Position numbers and translations under genes: made by a program. Shown here in pieces: positions 42,754 through 51,393 of a stretch of DNA of 64,000 nt (within the stretch, counting starts at the first letter, position 1; the number at the start of each line of letters is the position of its first letter). The DNA is from Gammaproteobacteria bacterium (GTDB taxonomy: Bacteria > Pseudomonadota > Gammaproteobacteria > Burkholderiales > Burkholderiaceae_C), in the NCBI GenBank assembly GCA_018828125.1, contig JAHJWB010000001.1:310001-374000 (forward strand). The letters run 5' to 3'. Below the pieces are notes generated by a model. That model had not been told where the DNA came from. It did not search any database and saw only the letters and a list, made by a program, of their open reading frames with translations.

Positions 42754-43743
42754 ATGATCCGCAAGCTTTCCCTTCTGTCCCTGGTGCTGGCCTGCGCGGC
42801 CACAGCGGCAACGCCCGCCATGGCTGGCCCGCTCGACAAGCCCGAGTGCATCGCACCGGCCAAGCCGGGCGGTGGTTTCGATCTGACCTGCAAACTGGTG
42901 CAGTCGGGCCTCATGGAGGGCAAACACATCAGCGACGCGATGCGCATCTCGTACATGCCCGGCGGCATTGGTGCCGTGGCTTACAACGCCATCGTGGCCC
43001 AGCGCCCCGCAGAGTCCAACACCCTGGTCGCGTATTCGGGCGGGTCGCTGCTCAACCTGGCACAAGGCAAGTTTGGCCGTTACAACGAAAACGATGTGCG
43101 CTGGCTCGCCGCCATCGGCACCGACTTTGGTGCCGTCGTCGTGGCCGAAAAATCGCCTTTCAAGACCCTGCAGGACTTGATTGCCGCCGTGAAGGCTGAT
43201 CCCACCAAAGTCGTGTTTGGCGCGGGTGGCACGGTGGGCAGCCAGGACTGGATGAAGGCAGCTTTGACCGCGCGCGCTGCGGGCCTGAACCCAAAGTCCA
43301 TGCGCTTTGTGGCGTTTGAAGGCGGTGGCGAAGCGCTGACCGCGCTGCAAGGCGGCCATGTGCATGTGTACTCGGGGGATGCGTCGGAGGCCGAAGAGCA
43401 GATCAAGGCGGGTGCCAAGATCCGTGTTCTGGCTGTCATGTCTGACAAGCGGCTGGAAGGCAGTCTGGCGCAGGTGCCTACGGCCAAGGAACAAGGCCTC
43501 GACATCGAGTGGCCCATCATCCGCGGCTTCTACCTGGGCCCCAAGGTCAGTGACGCTGACTACAAGGTCTGGCAAGACACCTTCAACCGCATGTTGGCCA
43601 CGCCCGCGTTTCAAAAGCTGCGCGCTGAACGCAGCCTGTACCAGTTCTCCATGACGGGCCCGGAGCTGGACGCGTACATCAAGAAGCGCGTGGGCGAATA
43701 CCGCACCCTGGCCGCCGAGTTCGGCCTCAACGTCAGCAAATAA
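42754..43743 (+). CDS. tctC: Tripartite tricarboxylate transporter substrate-binding protein
   Basis: The 329-residue protein has a signal peptide (residues 1-24, cleaved after AMA) and the Bug/TctC fold, with APAKPGGGFDLTCKLVQSG at the first ligand-binding loop and GAGGTVGSQDW at the second. SD GGAG precedes the ATG. It is the periplasmic binding subunit for TctA/TctB encoded next, with a citrate-like ligand presumed. The 135-base leader after tctE holds the likely TctD-dependent promoter. Confidence 0.9.
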   Translation: MIRKLSLLSLVLACAATAATPAMAGPLDKPECIAPAKPGGGFDLTCKLVQSGLMEGKHISDAMRISYMPGGIGAVAYNAIVAQRPAESNTLVAYSGGSLLNLAQGKFGRYNENDVRWLAAIGTDFGAVVVAEKSPFKTLQDLIAAVKADPTKVVFGAGGTVGSQDWMKAALTARAAGLNPKSMRFVAFEGGGEALTALQGGHVHVYSGDASEAEEQIKAGAKIRVLAVMSDKRLEGSLAQVPTAKEQGLDIEWPIIRGFYLGPKVSDADYKVWQDTFNRMLATPAFQKLRAERSLYQFSMTGPELDAYIKKRVGEYRTLAAEFGLNVSK

Positions 43744-43795
43744 ACCCCCACGTATCGAGCGAGTGCGCCGGTGCACCAGCAGAGGAGGACCAACA

Positions 43796-44269
43796 ATGAG
43801 TGATCGAATTCTGGGCGCCGTGTGCGTGGTGGTGGGCGCAGGCATGGCCTGGGCCGCCCAAGGCTATGCGGCCGAAATCTCCTACGAGCCCGTGGGGCCG
43901 CGTGCGTTTCCGCTGCTGCTCTCGGCGTTGATGGTGGCCTGCGGCGCTTGGCTGGTGGTGCGCCCCGGTGTGGCTGCAACAGCCGAAGGGGATGGCGCGG
44001 GCGCAGAAGCAGCGCGCTGGCAAAACCTCAAGCCGCTGGCGTTGGCCGTGTTGGCCATCGGCCTGTACGTGTCGCTCTTTCAGTGGCTGGGATTCCCGTT
44101 GGCCACGGCCTTGATGGCGCTGCCCGTAGGCATGGCGTTCGGGGGCAATTGGCGCCAGTCGCTGGCCGCGGGTGCCGGCATGGGCGTGGTGCTGTACTTA
44201 ATGTTCGACAAGCTGCTGGACGTGATCCTGCCCACCGGGCTGCTGTCGTTCATTCTTGGGGGGCGGTGA
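43796..44269 (+). CDS. tctB: Tripartite tricarboxylate transporter small permease
   Basis: The 157-residue product, from the ATG at 43796 after a strong AGAGGAGG site, has four membrane segments (about residues 5-22, 37-56, 79-99 and 112-140), the TctB pattern with EPVGPRAFPLLLSAL near residue 28. It is the small inner-membrane subunit. Its stop is one base before the tctA start codon. Confidence 0.9.
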   Translation: MSDRILGAVCVVVGAGMAWAAQGYAAEISYEPVGPRAFPLLLSALMVACGAWLVVRPGVAATAEGDGAGAEAARWQNLKPLALAVLAIGLYVSLFQWLGFPLATALMALPVGMAFGGNWRQSLAAGAGMGVVLYLMFDKLLDVILPTGLLSFILGGR

Positions 44270-44270
44270 A

Positions 44271-45785
44271 ATGGATACCTTGCAATACCTGTTGGCCGGT
44301 TTTGGTGTGGCGCTCACGCCCACCAACCTGGTGGTGGCAGCCCTGGGGGCTTTCATTGGCACCGTGGTGGGCATGCTGCCGGGCCTGGGGCCCATCAATG
44401 GCGTGGCCATCTTGATGCCGCTGGCGTTTGCGCTCAAGCTGCCGCCCGAGACCGCGCTCATCCTGCTGGCGGCCGTGTACATGGGCTGCGAATACGGCGG
44501 TCGCATCTCGTCCATCTTGCTCAATGTGCCGGGGGACGCAGGGGCCATCATGACCGCGCTGGACGGCTACCCCATGGCGCGCAAGGGCATGGGGGGCGTG
44601 GCGCTCTCCATATCCGCCTGGGCCTCGTTTGTGGGCTCGGCCATTGCCACGGTGGGCATCGTGCTGTTTGCGCCGCTGCTGGCGCGCTGGGCGCTGGCCT
44701 TTGGGCCTGCCGAATACTTTGCGCTGATGTGTTTTGCGTTTGCCTGCATTACGGGCCTGATGGGCGATGCGCCTATGAAAGCCATGCTGGCTGCCGTGAT
44801 CGGGCTGTCGTTGTCCACGGTGGGGCTTGACTCCAACTCCGGCGTTTACCGCTTCACGGGCGGCAGCGTGCACCTGTCGGACGGCATTCAGTTCATCGTG
44901 GTGGTGATCGGCGTGTTCTCGGTCAGCGAGATCTTGCTGATGCTGGAGCAACACCACCGCAACGAAGGCATCCTCAAGGTGACGGGCCGCACGCTCTTCA
45001 ACCTGAAAGAACTGGCGCAGACATGGTGGGGCACCGTGCGCTCGGGCCTGGTGGGCTTTGTGGTGGGTGTGTTGCCCGGTGCAGGCGCCACCATTGCCAG
45101 CGCCATGACGTATTCCATGGAAAAGCGGATGGCGGCCAAAGACGGCCAGTTTGGCCAGGGTGACATTCGCGGTGTGACCGCACCCGAGGCCGCCAACAAC
45201 GCTTCGGCTGCAGGCTCGTTTGTGCCCATGCTCACGCTGGGTGTGCCGGGCTCGGGCACCACGGCGGTGATGGTGGGGGCGCTGTCGCTCTACAACATTA
45301 CGCCGGGCCCGGCGCTGTTCACGCAGAACCCCACGCTGGTGTGGGGGCTGATCGCATCGCTCTTCATCGCCAACGTGATGCTGCTGTTCATCAATATCCC
45401 CATGGTGGGCGTGTTCACCCGCGTGCTGCGGCTGCCCAACTGGATCCTGGTGCCCGGCATTCTGGCCGTGAGCGCTGTGGGCGTGTATTCGGTGCATGCC
45501 ACCACGTTCGACCTGCTGCTGATGGCCGGGTTTGGTGTGGCAGGCTACCTGCTGCGCAAGCAGGGCATGCCCATGGCGCCGCTGATCCTGGGCTTTGTGC
45601 TGGGCGACATGATGGAGCAGAACCTGCGCCGCGCGTTGTCCATCACCAATGGCGAGCTGGGCATTCTGGTCGAAAGCCCCATCTCCATCAGTCTTTGGAT
45701 TGGTGCGATCGCCATGGTGGCCGTGCCGCAACTGCTGCGGATACTGGCGCGCAGAAAACGCGGCGCTGCCGAGGCGGCTGCCTGA
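44271..45785 (+). CDS. tctA: Tripartite tricarboxylate transporter large permease
   Basis: From the ATG at 44271 the protein has 504 residues, the standard TctA length, with about twelve membrane segments. Hallmarks are the two GxxxGxLPGxG-type loops [18 protein letters not shown] near residue 27 and [18 protein letters not shown] near residue 263. [16 protein letters not shown] also matches the family. It is the sodium-dependent translocation subunit. A terminator follows, closing the tctDE-tctCBA block. Confidence 0.93.
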   Translation: MDTLQYLLAGFGVALTPTNLVVAALGAFIGTVVGMLPGLGPINGVAILMPLAFALKLPPETALILLAAVYMGCEYGGRISSILLNVPGDAGAIMTALDGYPMARKGMGGVALSISAWASFVGSAIATVGIVLFAPLLARWALAFGPAEYFALMCFAFACITGLMGDAPMKAMLAAVIGLSLSTVGLDSNSGVYRFTGGSVHLSDGIQFIVVVIGVFSVSEILLMLEQHHRNEGILKVTGRTLFNLKELAQTWWGTVRSGLVGFVVGVLPGAGATIASAMTYSMEKRMAAKDGQFGQGDIRGVTAPEAANNASAAGSFVPMLTLGVPGSGTTAVMVGALSLYNITPGPALFTQNPTLVWGLIASLFIANVMLLFINIPMVGVFTRVLRLPNWILVPGILAVSAVGVYSVHATTFDLLLMAGFGVAGYLLRKQGMPMAPLILGFVLGDMMEQNLRRALSITNGELGILVESPISISLWIGAIAMVAVPQLLRILARRKRGAAEAAA

Positions 45786-45813
45786 GCCGTAACCCACACT
45801 CCCTCACTGCAAC

Positions 45814-45838
45814 AAGCCCGCCCTGAGCGGGCTTCTTT
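45814..45838. terminator. Rho-independent terminator between tctA and the IclR gene
   Basis: AAGCCCGC-CCTGA-GCGGGCTT followed by CTTTT forms a strong stem with a T-rich tail. It serves tctA, and it lies between convergent genes so may also end the IclR transcript. Confidence 0.88.
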
Positions 45839-45863
45839 TCGCTGGATGCGGGCGCGCTGGTCC

Positions 45864-46664
45864 TCAGGCGCCCGGCGCGCCCATCATGCGCGAGATGATG
45901 CGCGCTGCCCGCAGCAGCGCGGGCAGCATCTGTTCGCGCATCTGCGCCTCGCTGGTGCGGTTGGCCTGGCCGCTGATGTTGAGCGCGGCCACCGTGCGGC
46001 CCGTGCGGTCGGTCAGCGGTGCGGCAATCGAGATCAGGCCCTCTTCCAGTTCCTGGTTCACCAGGCACCAGCCCTGCGCGCGGGCGGTGCGGATGCGTGC
46101 GAGCAGCTCGGCCAGATCGGTGGTGGTGTGCGCGGTGTGGCGCACCAGCGGCACCGGCACCAGCCGCGCCTGCAGTTCGTCGTCGGGCAGCGAGGCCAGC
46201 AGCACACGGCCCATCGACGTCCAGGGCGCGGGCAGGCGCGAGCCCACGCCCAGATTGGTGCGCATGATCTTGTGCGTGGGCACGCGCAGCACGTAGACGA
46301 TGTCGAGGCCGTCCAGCACGGCGGCCGATGACGATTCGCGGACTTCTTCCACCAGGTCTTCCATCACCGGCTCGGCCAGGTTCCAGATCGGCAGCGACGA
46401 CAGGTACGCAAACCCCAGATCCAGAATGCGCGGGCTCAGGCGAAACAGCTTGCCGTCCGTCTCCACATAGCCCAGCGTCTGCAGCGTGAGCAGGATGCGC
46501 CGCGCGCCCGCGCGCGTCAGGCCCGCCTGCGCGGCGACTTCGCTCAGGGTCTGCTGCGGCGCGCTTGCGCTGAACGAACGGATCACCTCCAGCCCGCGCG
46601 CGAACGACTGCACATAGCTGTCACTGGGCTTGGGGTCTTTGGGTTCTGCGGGTTGTGAATTCAT
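45864..46664 (-). CDS. IclR-family regulator, PcaR/PobR-like
   Basis: From the ATG at 46664 (MNSQPAEPK) the product has 266 residues. The N-terminal helix-turn-helix has TLSEVAAQAGLTRAGARRIL followed by LGYVETDGKLFRLSPRILDLG. The C-terminal ligand domain has GSRLPAPWTSMGRVLLASL. These stretches are those of the PcaR/PcaU/PobR branch that controls beta-ketoadipate genes. It is divergent from pcaIJF, with phased repeats between. Beta-ketoadipate is the likely effector, by family analogy. The 31 extra residues in the track cross the operator region and are not coding. Confidence 0.9.
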   Translation of the reverse strand: MNSQPAEPKDPKPSDSYVQSFARGLEVIRSFSASAPQQTLSEVAAQAGLTRAGARRILLTLQTLGYVETDGKLFRLSPRILDLGFAYLSSLPIWNLAEPVMEDLVEEVRESSSAAVLDGLDIVYVLRVPTHKIMRTNLGVGSRLPAPWTSMGRVLLASLPDDELQARLVPVPLVRHTAHTTTDLAELLARIRTARAQGWCLVNQELEEGLISIAAPLTDRTGRTVAALNISGQANRTSEAQMREQMLPALLRAARIISRMMGAPGA

Positions 46665-46670
46665 ACGTAT

Positions 46671-46714
46671 GCGAACTATAATTCTTTCAGCGAACATTTG
46701 TTCTATAAGCGAAC
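46671..46714. promoter_or_regulatory. Triple GCGAAC direct repeat, candidate IclR/PcaR operator
   Basis: GCGAAC occurs at 46671, 46690 and 46709, exactly 19 bases apart each time. The middle copy is part of the inverted repeat GAACA-TT-TGTTC (46692-46703). The array fills the gap between the divergent IclR and pcaI genes. Operators of IclR-type regulators of aromatic catabolism combine direct and inverted elements, so this is a strong candidate site for the divergent regulator. Confidence 0.65.
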
Positions 46715-46756
46715 AAATTTCAAAGAGACAACAGAGCAAACCAAGAAAGCGTTGCA

Positions 46757-47473
46757 ATGATCAACAAACTGGCGGACTCGGTGGCCCATGCCCTTCAAGG
46801 GGTGCCGGATGGTGCCACGGTGTTGATTGGCGGGTTCGGCACGGCGGGTATTCCGGGTGAGCTGATTGACGGGCTTATCGCACAGGGCGCCAAAGACCTG
46901 ACGGTGGTGAACAACAACGCAGGCAACGCCGACCTGGGCCTTGCCGCGCTGCTCAAGGCGGGCCGTGTGCGCAAGATCATCTGCAGCTTTCCACGTCAGG
47001 TCGACAGCTACGTGTTTGACGAGCTGTACCGCAGCGGCAAACTCGAACTCGAACTGGTTCCCCAAGGCAATCTGGCCGAGCGCCTGCGCGCTGCGGGCGC
47101 GGGGATCGGCGCCTTCTTCTGCCCCACAGCCCATGGCACAGAGCTGGCCCACAACGCAGATGGCACCAGCAAAGAGACGCGCGAGATCAATGGCAAACAC
47201 TACGTGCTCGAATACCCCATTCACGGCGACGTGGCCCTGATCAAGGCCGAGCAGGGCGACCGCTGGGGCAACCTGACCTACCGCATGTCGGCGCGCAACT
47301 TTGGCCCCGTGATGGCCACGGCCGCCAAGACCACGGTTGCCACCGTGCACGAAGTGGTGGAGCTGGGTGCGCTGGATCCTGAAGCCATCGTCACACCTGG
47401 CATCTACGTCACCCACGTGGTCCAGATCGACCGCACCGCCACGCAGGCCGGTGGATTCAAGAAATCGGCATGA
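46757..47473 (+). CDS. pcaI: 3-oxoadipate CoA-transferase subunit A
   Basis: The 238-residue protein has the CoA-transferase family I alpha pattern: GATVLIGGFGTAGIPGELID near residue 20, NNNAGNADLGLAALL near 54 and FCPTAHGTELA near 118. Together with PcaJ it moves CoA from succinyl-CoA to beta-ketoadipate. PcaF encoded next completes the thiolytic cleavage. It is the first gene after the phased operator, and the stop overlaps an in-frame ATG for pcaJ. Confidence 0.9.
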   Translation: MINKLADSVAHALQGVPDGATVLIGGFGTAGIPGELIDGLIAQGAKDLTVVNNNAGNADLGLAALLKAGRVRKIICSFPRQVDSYVFDELYRSGKLELELVPQGNLAERLRAAGAGIGAFFCPTAHGTELAHNADGTSKETREINGKHYVLEYPIHGDVALIKAEQGDRWGNLTYRMSARNFGPVMATAAKTTVATVHEVVELGALDPEAIVTPGIYVTHVVQIDRTATQAGGFKKSA

Positions 47474-47517
47474 AATTGGCCTCTGGCGCACAAGGAACAA
47501 GCGTGAAAAGCTATCAA
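47471..47517 (-). repeat. Degenerate 46-bp repeat (family 1) at the pcaI-pcaJ junction
   Basis: TGAAATTGGCCTCTGGCGCA .. AACAAGCGTGAAAAGCTATC keeps the flanking arms (TTGGCCTCTGGCGC and AGCTATCAAAA) of the reverse-orientation consensus, but the central palindrome is eroded. It overlaps the pcaI stop and covers the pcaJ start. Confidence 0.5.
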
Positions 47518-48153
47518 AAACGTAGTAAAGACGAATTAGCAAAACGCGTGGCGCAAGACATCCACGACGGCGCCTACGTGAACCTGGGCATCGGCCAGCC
47601 CACCCTGGTGGCCAACCACATCCCGGCGGGCCGCGAGGTCATCCTGCAAAGCGAAAACGGCATCCTGGGCATGGGCCCTGCGCCCGCTGCGGGGCTGGAG
47701 GACTACGACCTCATCAACGCCGGCAAGCAGCCCGTCACGCTATTGCCGGGCGGCGCGTACTTTCACCATGCCGACAGCTTCGCGATGATGCGCGGCGGCC
47801 ACCTTGATATCTGCGTGCTGGGCGCGTTCCAGGTCAGCGCCAAGGGCGACCTGGCCAACTGGAGCACGGGCGAGCCTGGCGCCATCCCCGCCGTGGGCGG
47901 TGCGATGGACCTGGCCATCGGTGCCAAGCAGACGTGGGTGATGATGGACCTGCTGACCAAGCAGGGCGCCAGCAAGATCGTCACGCAATGCACCTACCCG
48001 CTCACCGGTGTCGCCTGCGTGAAGCGCATCTACACCGATCTGTGCACACTGGCTTGCACGCCCACGGGGCTGCAGCTCATCGACACGGTGCCCGGCCTGT
48101 CGCTGGCCGAGCTGGAGCAACTGGTGGGCCTGCCCATCCGCGAAGCCCCCTGA
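47503..48153 (+). CDS. pcaJ: 3-oxoadipate CoA-transferase subunit B
   Basis: The beta subunit has VNLGIGQPTLVANHIP near the start, then SENGILGMGPAP, with the glutamate that forms the covalent CoA thioester intermediate in this family, and GGHLDICVLGAFQVSAKGDLANW. I chose the GTG at 47503 (216 residues, VKSYQKRSKDELAKR) because it has AAGGAA at the right distance and family proteins begin about here. The ATG at 47470, overlapping the pcaI stop, would add 11 residues made of degenerate repeat sequence. Forms the heteromeric enzyme with PcaI. Confidence 0.88.
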   Translation: MKSYQKRSKDELAKRVAQDIHDGAYVNLGIGQPTLVANHIPAGREVILQSENGILGMGPAPAAGLEDYDLINAGKQPVTLLPGGAYFHHADSFAMMRGGHLDICVLGAFQVSAKGDLANWSTGEPGAIPAVGGAMDLAIGAKQTWVMMDLLTKQGASKIVTQCTYPLTGVACVKRIYTDLCTLACTPTGLQLIDTVPGLSLAELEQLVGLPIREAP

Positions 48154-48188
48154 CCGAATCCAACCCCCAGAAACGAGGAGACAACACC

Positions 48189-49403
48189 ATGAGCACACCA
48201 CAACGCCAAGCCTTCATCTGCGACGCCATCCGCACCCCCTTCGGCCGCTACGGCGGCGCGCTCAGCAGCGTGCGCACCGACGACCTGGGCGCCATCCCCA
48301 TCAAGGCGCTGATGGAGCGCAACCCCGGTGTGGACTGGGCGGCAGTGACCGACGTGCTCTACGGCTGCGCCAACCAGGCCGGTGAAGACAACCGCAACGT
48401 GGCCCACATGGCCAGCCTGCTGGCAGGCCTGCCCATCGATGTAGCGGGAGCCACCATCAACCGCTTGTGCGGCTCGGGGCTCGATGCTGTCGGCACCGCA
48501 GCGCGCGCTATCAAGGCGGGCGAGGCGGGCCTGATGATTGCGGGCGGTGTGGAAAGCATGAGCCGCGCCCCGTTCGTGATGCCCAAGGCTGAGAGCGCGT
48601 TCAGTCGCAACAACGCGGTGTATGACACCACCATCGGCTGGCGCTTCATCAACAAGCTGATGAAAGAAAAGTACGGCGTCGATTCGATGCCCGAAACCGC
48701 CGAGAACGTGGCCGCCGACTTCGGGATCGAGCGCGAAGCACAAGACCGCATGGCCCTGGCCAGCCAGCTCAATGCCGTGGCCGCCATCAAGGCCGGCCAC
48801 TTGGCGCGCGAGATCGTGCCCGTGCACGTCCCGCAGAAAAAAGGCGACGCCATCATCGTGAGCCAGGACGAACACCCGCGCGAAACCAGCCTCGAAGCGC
48901 TGGCCAAGCTCAAAGGCGTGGTGCGGCCCGATGGCACGGTGACGGCGGGCAATGCATCGGGTGTGAACGACGGCGCCTGCGCGCTGCTGCTGGCCGATGA
49001 AGCCAACGCCGCCAAATACGGCCTCAAGCCCCGCGCCCGCGTGGTGGGCATGGCCGTGGCCGGTGTGGCGCCGCGCATCATGGGCTTTGGCCCCACGCCC
49101 GCCACGCTCAAAGTGCTGGCGCAGACCGGTCTGACCATCGACCACATGGACGTGATCGAGCTGAACGAAGCCTTTGCCGCGCAGGGCCTTGCCGTGTTGC
49201 GCGCGCTGGGTTTGAAAGATGACGACGCGCGTGTGAACGCCTGGGGCGGCGCGATTGCGCTGGGCCACCCACTGGGTGCCAGCGGCGCCCGCCTGGTGAC
49301 CACCGCCGTCAACCGCCTGCACGAGCACGCCGGTCAGTACGCGCTGTGCACCATGTGCATTGGCGTGGGCCAGGGCATCGCCATCATCCTGGAGCGCGTG
49401 TGA
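48189..49403 (+). CDS. pcaF: 3-oxoadipyl-CoA thiolase
   Basis: The 404-residue thiolase starts at the ATG at 48189 after GAGGAG. It has the acyl-accepting C94 in NRLCGSGLDAVG, GGVESMSRAPFVM near residue 119, the histidine loop NEAFAAQGLAV, GGAIALGHPLGASGAR and the second catalytic cysteine in CTMCIGVGQG. It splits 3-oxoadipyl-CoA into succinyl-CoA and acetyl-CoA, the last step of the beta-ketoadipate pathway. DAIRTPFGRYGGAL at the N-terminus matches PcaF more than generic acetyl-CoA thiolases. Confidence 0.93.
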   Translation: MSTPQRQAFICDAIRTPFGRYGGALSSVRTDDLGAIPIKALMERNPGVDWAAVTDVLYGCANQAGEDNRNVAHMASLLAGLPIDVAGATINRLCGSGLDAVGTAARAIKAGEAGLMIAGGVESMSRAPFVMPKAESAFSRNNAVYDTTIGWRFINKLMKEKYGVDSMPETAENVAADFGIEREAQDRMALASQLNAVAAIKAGHLAREIVPVHVPQKKGDAIIVSQDEHPRETSLEALAKLKGVVRPDGTVTAGNASGVNDGACALLLADEANAAKYGLKPRARVVGMAVAGVAPRIMGFGPTPATLKVLAQTGLTIDHMDVIELNEAFAAQGLAVLRALGLKDDDARVNAWGGAIALGHPLGASGARLVTTAVNRLHEHAGQYALCTMCIGVGQGIAIILERV

Positions 49404-50140
49404 CTGCAGTGGACAAAAGCACTCCCGTCACGGTCGTCACGGGTGCCAGCAACGGCATTGGCAAAGCCATCGCCGAAGCGGTGCTGGCCCAGGGCCGCGC
49501 CGTGGTCAACCTCGACTATGTGCTGCCCAACTGGAGCCATCTTCAACTCACGTCGTACCAAGCCGATCTGACAAACGAAGAGTCCACGCGCACTCTGGCG
49601 GCCGAGATTGCCGCCCACCACAACGTGACAGCCCTGGTGAACAACGCGGGTGCCACGCGCCCCGGCAGCATCGACACCGCCACCACCGCGCAGCTTGATG
49701 ACGTGGTAGGCCTGCACCTGCGTGCGCCCATGCTGCTGGTGCAAGCCTTTTTGCCCACGCTGCGTGCCAGCGGGCAGGGCCGCATCGTCAACATGTCGTC
49801 GCGCGCCGCACTGGGCAAGGGCGAGCGCATCGTGTACTCGGCCACCAAGGCCGGAATGATCGGCATGACGCGCACACTGGCCATGGAACTGGGGCGCGAC
49901 GGCATCACCGTCAACGCGATTGGCCCCGGGCCGATTGCCACTGAATTGTTCCGCCAGAGCAATCCGGACGGTGCACCGCAGACCGAGCGCATCCTGAACA
50001 GCATTGCCGTGGGCCGCATGGGCACCGCCGAAGACGTGGCCCGTGCCGCGCTGTTTTTCCTCTCGCCCGACAACGGTTTTGTAACCGGCCAGATTCTGTA
50101 CGTGTGCGGAGGCACCACGCTGGGAGTGGCACCTGTCTAG
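49400..50140 (+). CDS. SDR-family oxidoreductase coupled to pcaF
   Basis: The start is a GTG overlapping the pcaF stop (GTGTGA), giving 246 residues. The SDR motifs are TGASNGIG near residue 16, NNAG near 83, the catalytic serine in NMSSRAA and YSATK. ITVNAIGPGPIATELFR and GQILYVCGG match the C-terminal half. Tight coupling to pcaF implies the activity is needed with beta-ketoadipate degradation, perhaps on a ring-modified or side-chain substrate; the reaction is unknown. The track's earlier start is inside pcaF. Confidence 0.88.
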   Translation: MTAVDKSTPVTVVTGASNGIGKAIAEAVLAQGRAVVNLDYVLPNWSHLQLTSYQADLTNEESTRTLAAEIAAHHNVTALVNNAGATRPGSIDTATTAQLDDVVGLHLRAPMLLVQAFLPTLRASGQGRIVNMSSRAALGKGERIVYSATKAGMIGMTRTLAMELGRDGITVNAIGPGPIATELFRQSNPDGAPQTERILNSIAVGRMGTAEDVARAALFFLSPDNGFVTGQILYVCGGTTLGVAPV

Positions 50141-50294
50141 CACCTGATCTGACGACTTCTTTCATCGCCCTCTGACCGGGGCACCCACCGATGTTCTCGC
50201 CCAGGCGCCAGTGCCCGGTTGAGGCCATGGCACGGCCACCTTCCGGCGCGCCACCGCGATTTTTTTCACCACCATCCCGAAGGAGACAAGCCTT

Positions 50295-51302
50295 ATGAAC
50301 CCGATCAACACCCTTGCACGCCGCCGCTTCACCCTCGGCGCCATCGCCTCTGCCGCCATGCTGGGCTCAGGCCTCATCGCCAGCCCCGCTGCCATGGCGC
50401 AGACCTTCCCCACCAAGCCCGTCACCATCGTCGTCCCCTTCGCAGCCGGTGGCACCACCGACATCCTGGCGCGCATCATCGGCCAGGCATTGACCACCGA
50501 ACTGGGCCAATCGGTCATCGTCGACAACCGCGCGGGCGCTGGCGGCAACATTGGCGCATCTCTTGCGGCGAAGGCCCCAGCCGACGGCTACACGCTGTTC
50601 ATGGGCACGGTGGGCACGCATGCCATCAACGCCAGCCTGTACAAGAAGATGCCGTTTGACCCGGTCAAGGACTTTGCCCCGCTGACCCGCGTGGCCAACG
50701 TGCCCAACCTGCTGGTGGCCAACCCCGCCCAACCTTTCAAGACCGTGCCCGAGTTGATTGCCTACGCCAAGGCCAACCCCGGAAAGCTCAACTTTGGCTC
50801 GTCGGGCAGCGGCAGCTCCATCCACCTGTCGGGCGAATTGTTCAAGAGCCTGGCCAAGGTGGACATGGTGCACGTGCCGTACAAGGGCAGCGCCCCGGCC
50901 GTCACCGACCTGCTGGGTAACCAGATCGGCATCATGTTCGACAACATGCCCTCGGCCATCCAGCATGTGCGCAGCGGCAAGCTGGTGCCCATTGCCGTGA
51001 CCACCGCCAAGCGCTCGCCCGAGCTGCCCAACGTGCCCACCATTGCCGAAGCTGGCGTGGCGGGCTACGAGGCCACGTCGTGGTTCGGCATGTTTGCCCC
51101 CGCAGGCACGCCTGCGCCGGTGCTGGCCAAGCTGAACACCGCGCTGGTCAAGGTGCTGAACCAGGCCGATGTGAAGAAGAAGATCAACGACCAGGGCGCC
51201 GAAGCCACGAGCGAAACACCTGCACAGTTTGCCGCCTTCATCCAGGCCGAATCGGTGAAATGGGGCAAGGTCGTAAAGGAGTCCGGGGCCAGCCTGGATT
51301 GA
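50295..51302 (+). CDS. Bug-family (TctC-like) periplasmic substrate-binding protein
   Basis: The 335-residue protein has an N-terminal signal with twin arginines (RRRFTLGAIASAAML), possibly Tat-dependent, cleaved near AMAQT. The Bug fold follows, with VPFAAGGTTDILARIIGQAL and DNRAGAGGNIGASLAAKAPADGYTL. SD GGAGA precedes the ATG. No tctA or tctB accompanies it; the nearest set is the tctCBA operon 5 kb upstream. Its place after the pca genes suggests it binds an aromatic acid or a related carboxylate, which is inference. Confidence 0.92.
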   Translation: MNPINTLARRRFTLGAIASAAMLGSGLIASPAAMAQTFPTKPVTIVVPFAAGGTTDILARIIGQALTTELGQSVIVDNRAGAGGNIGASLAAKAPADGYTLFMGTVGTHAINASLYKKMPFDPVKDFAPLTRVANVPNLLVANPAQPFKTVPELIAYAKANPGKLNFGSSGSGSSIHLSGELFKSLAKVDMVHVPYKGSAPAVTDLLGNQIGIMFDNMPSAIQHVRSGKLVPIAVTTAKRSPELPNVPTIAEAGVAGYEATSWFGMFAPAGTPAPVLAKLNTALVKVLNQADVKKKINDQGAEATSETPAQFAAFIQAESVKWGKVVKESGASLD

Positions 51303-51330
51303 TGGTTGCCAGGGACCTTCAGAGTCCTGA

Positions 51331-51376
51331 ATTGATAGCTGCTAGCGCTTTATCCATAAGCGCTAGCAGCTATTTC
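51331..51376 (+). repeat. 46-bp palindromic dispersed repeat (family 1), copy 8, near-perfect palindrome
   Basis: ATAGCTGCTAGCGCTTTATC followed by CATAAGCGCTAGCAGCTAT is the most symmetrical copy: the arms ATAGCTGCTAGCGCTT and AAGCGCTAGCAGCTAT are exact complements. It lies between convergent genes and may serve as their terminator hairpin. Confidence 0.92.
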
Positions 51377-51393
51377 TGTTTAAAAGACCCCGT

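Noticed and set aside
41143-43845. 900-codon minus-strand ORF opposite tctE-tctC
   Set aside because: It crosses two well-supported genes and their promoter gap on the other strand and has shadow composition (His, Gln, Gly, Arg).
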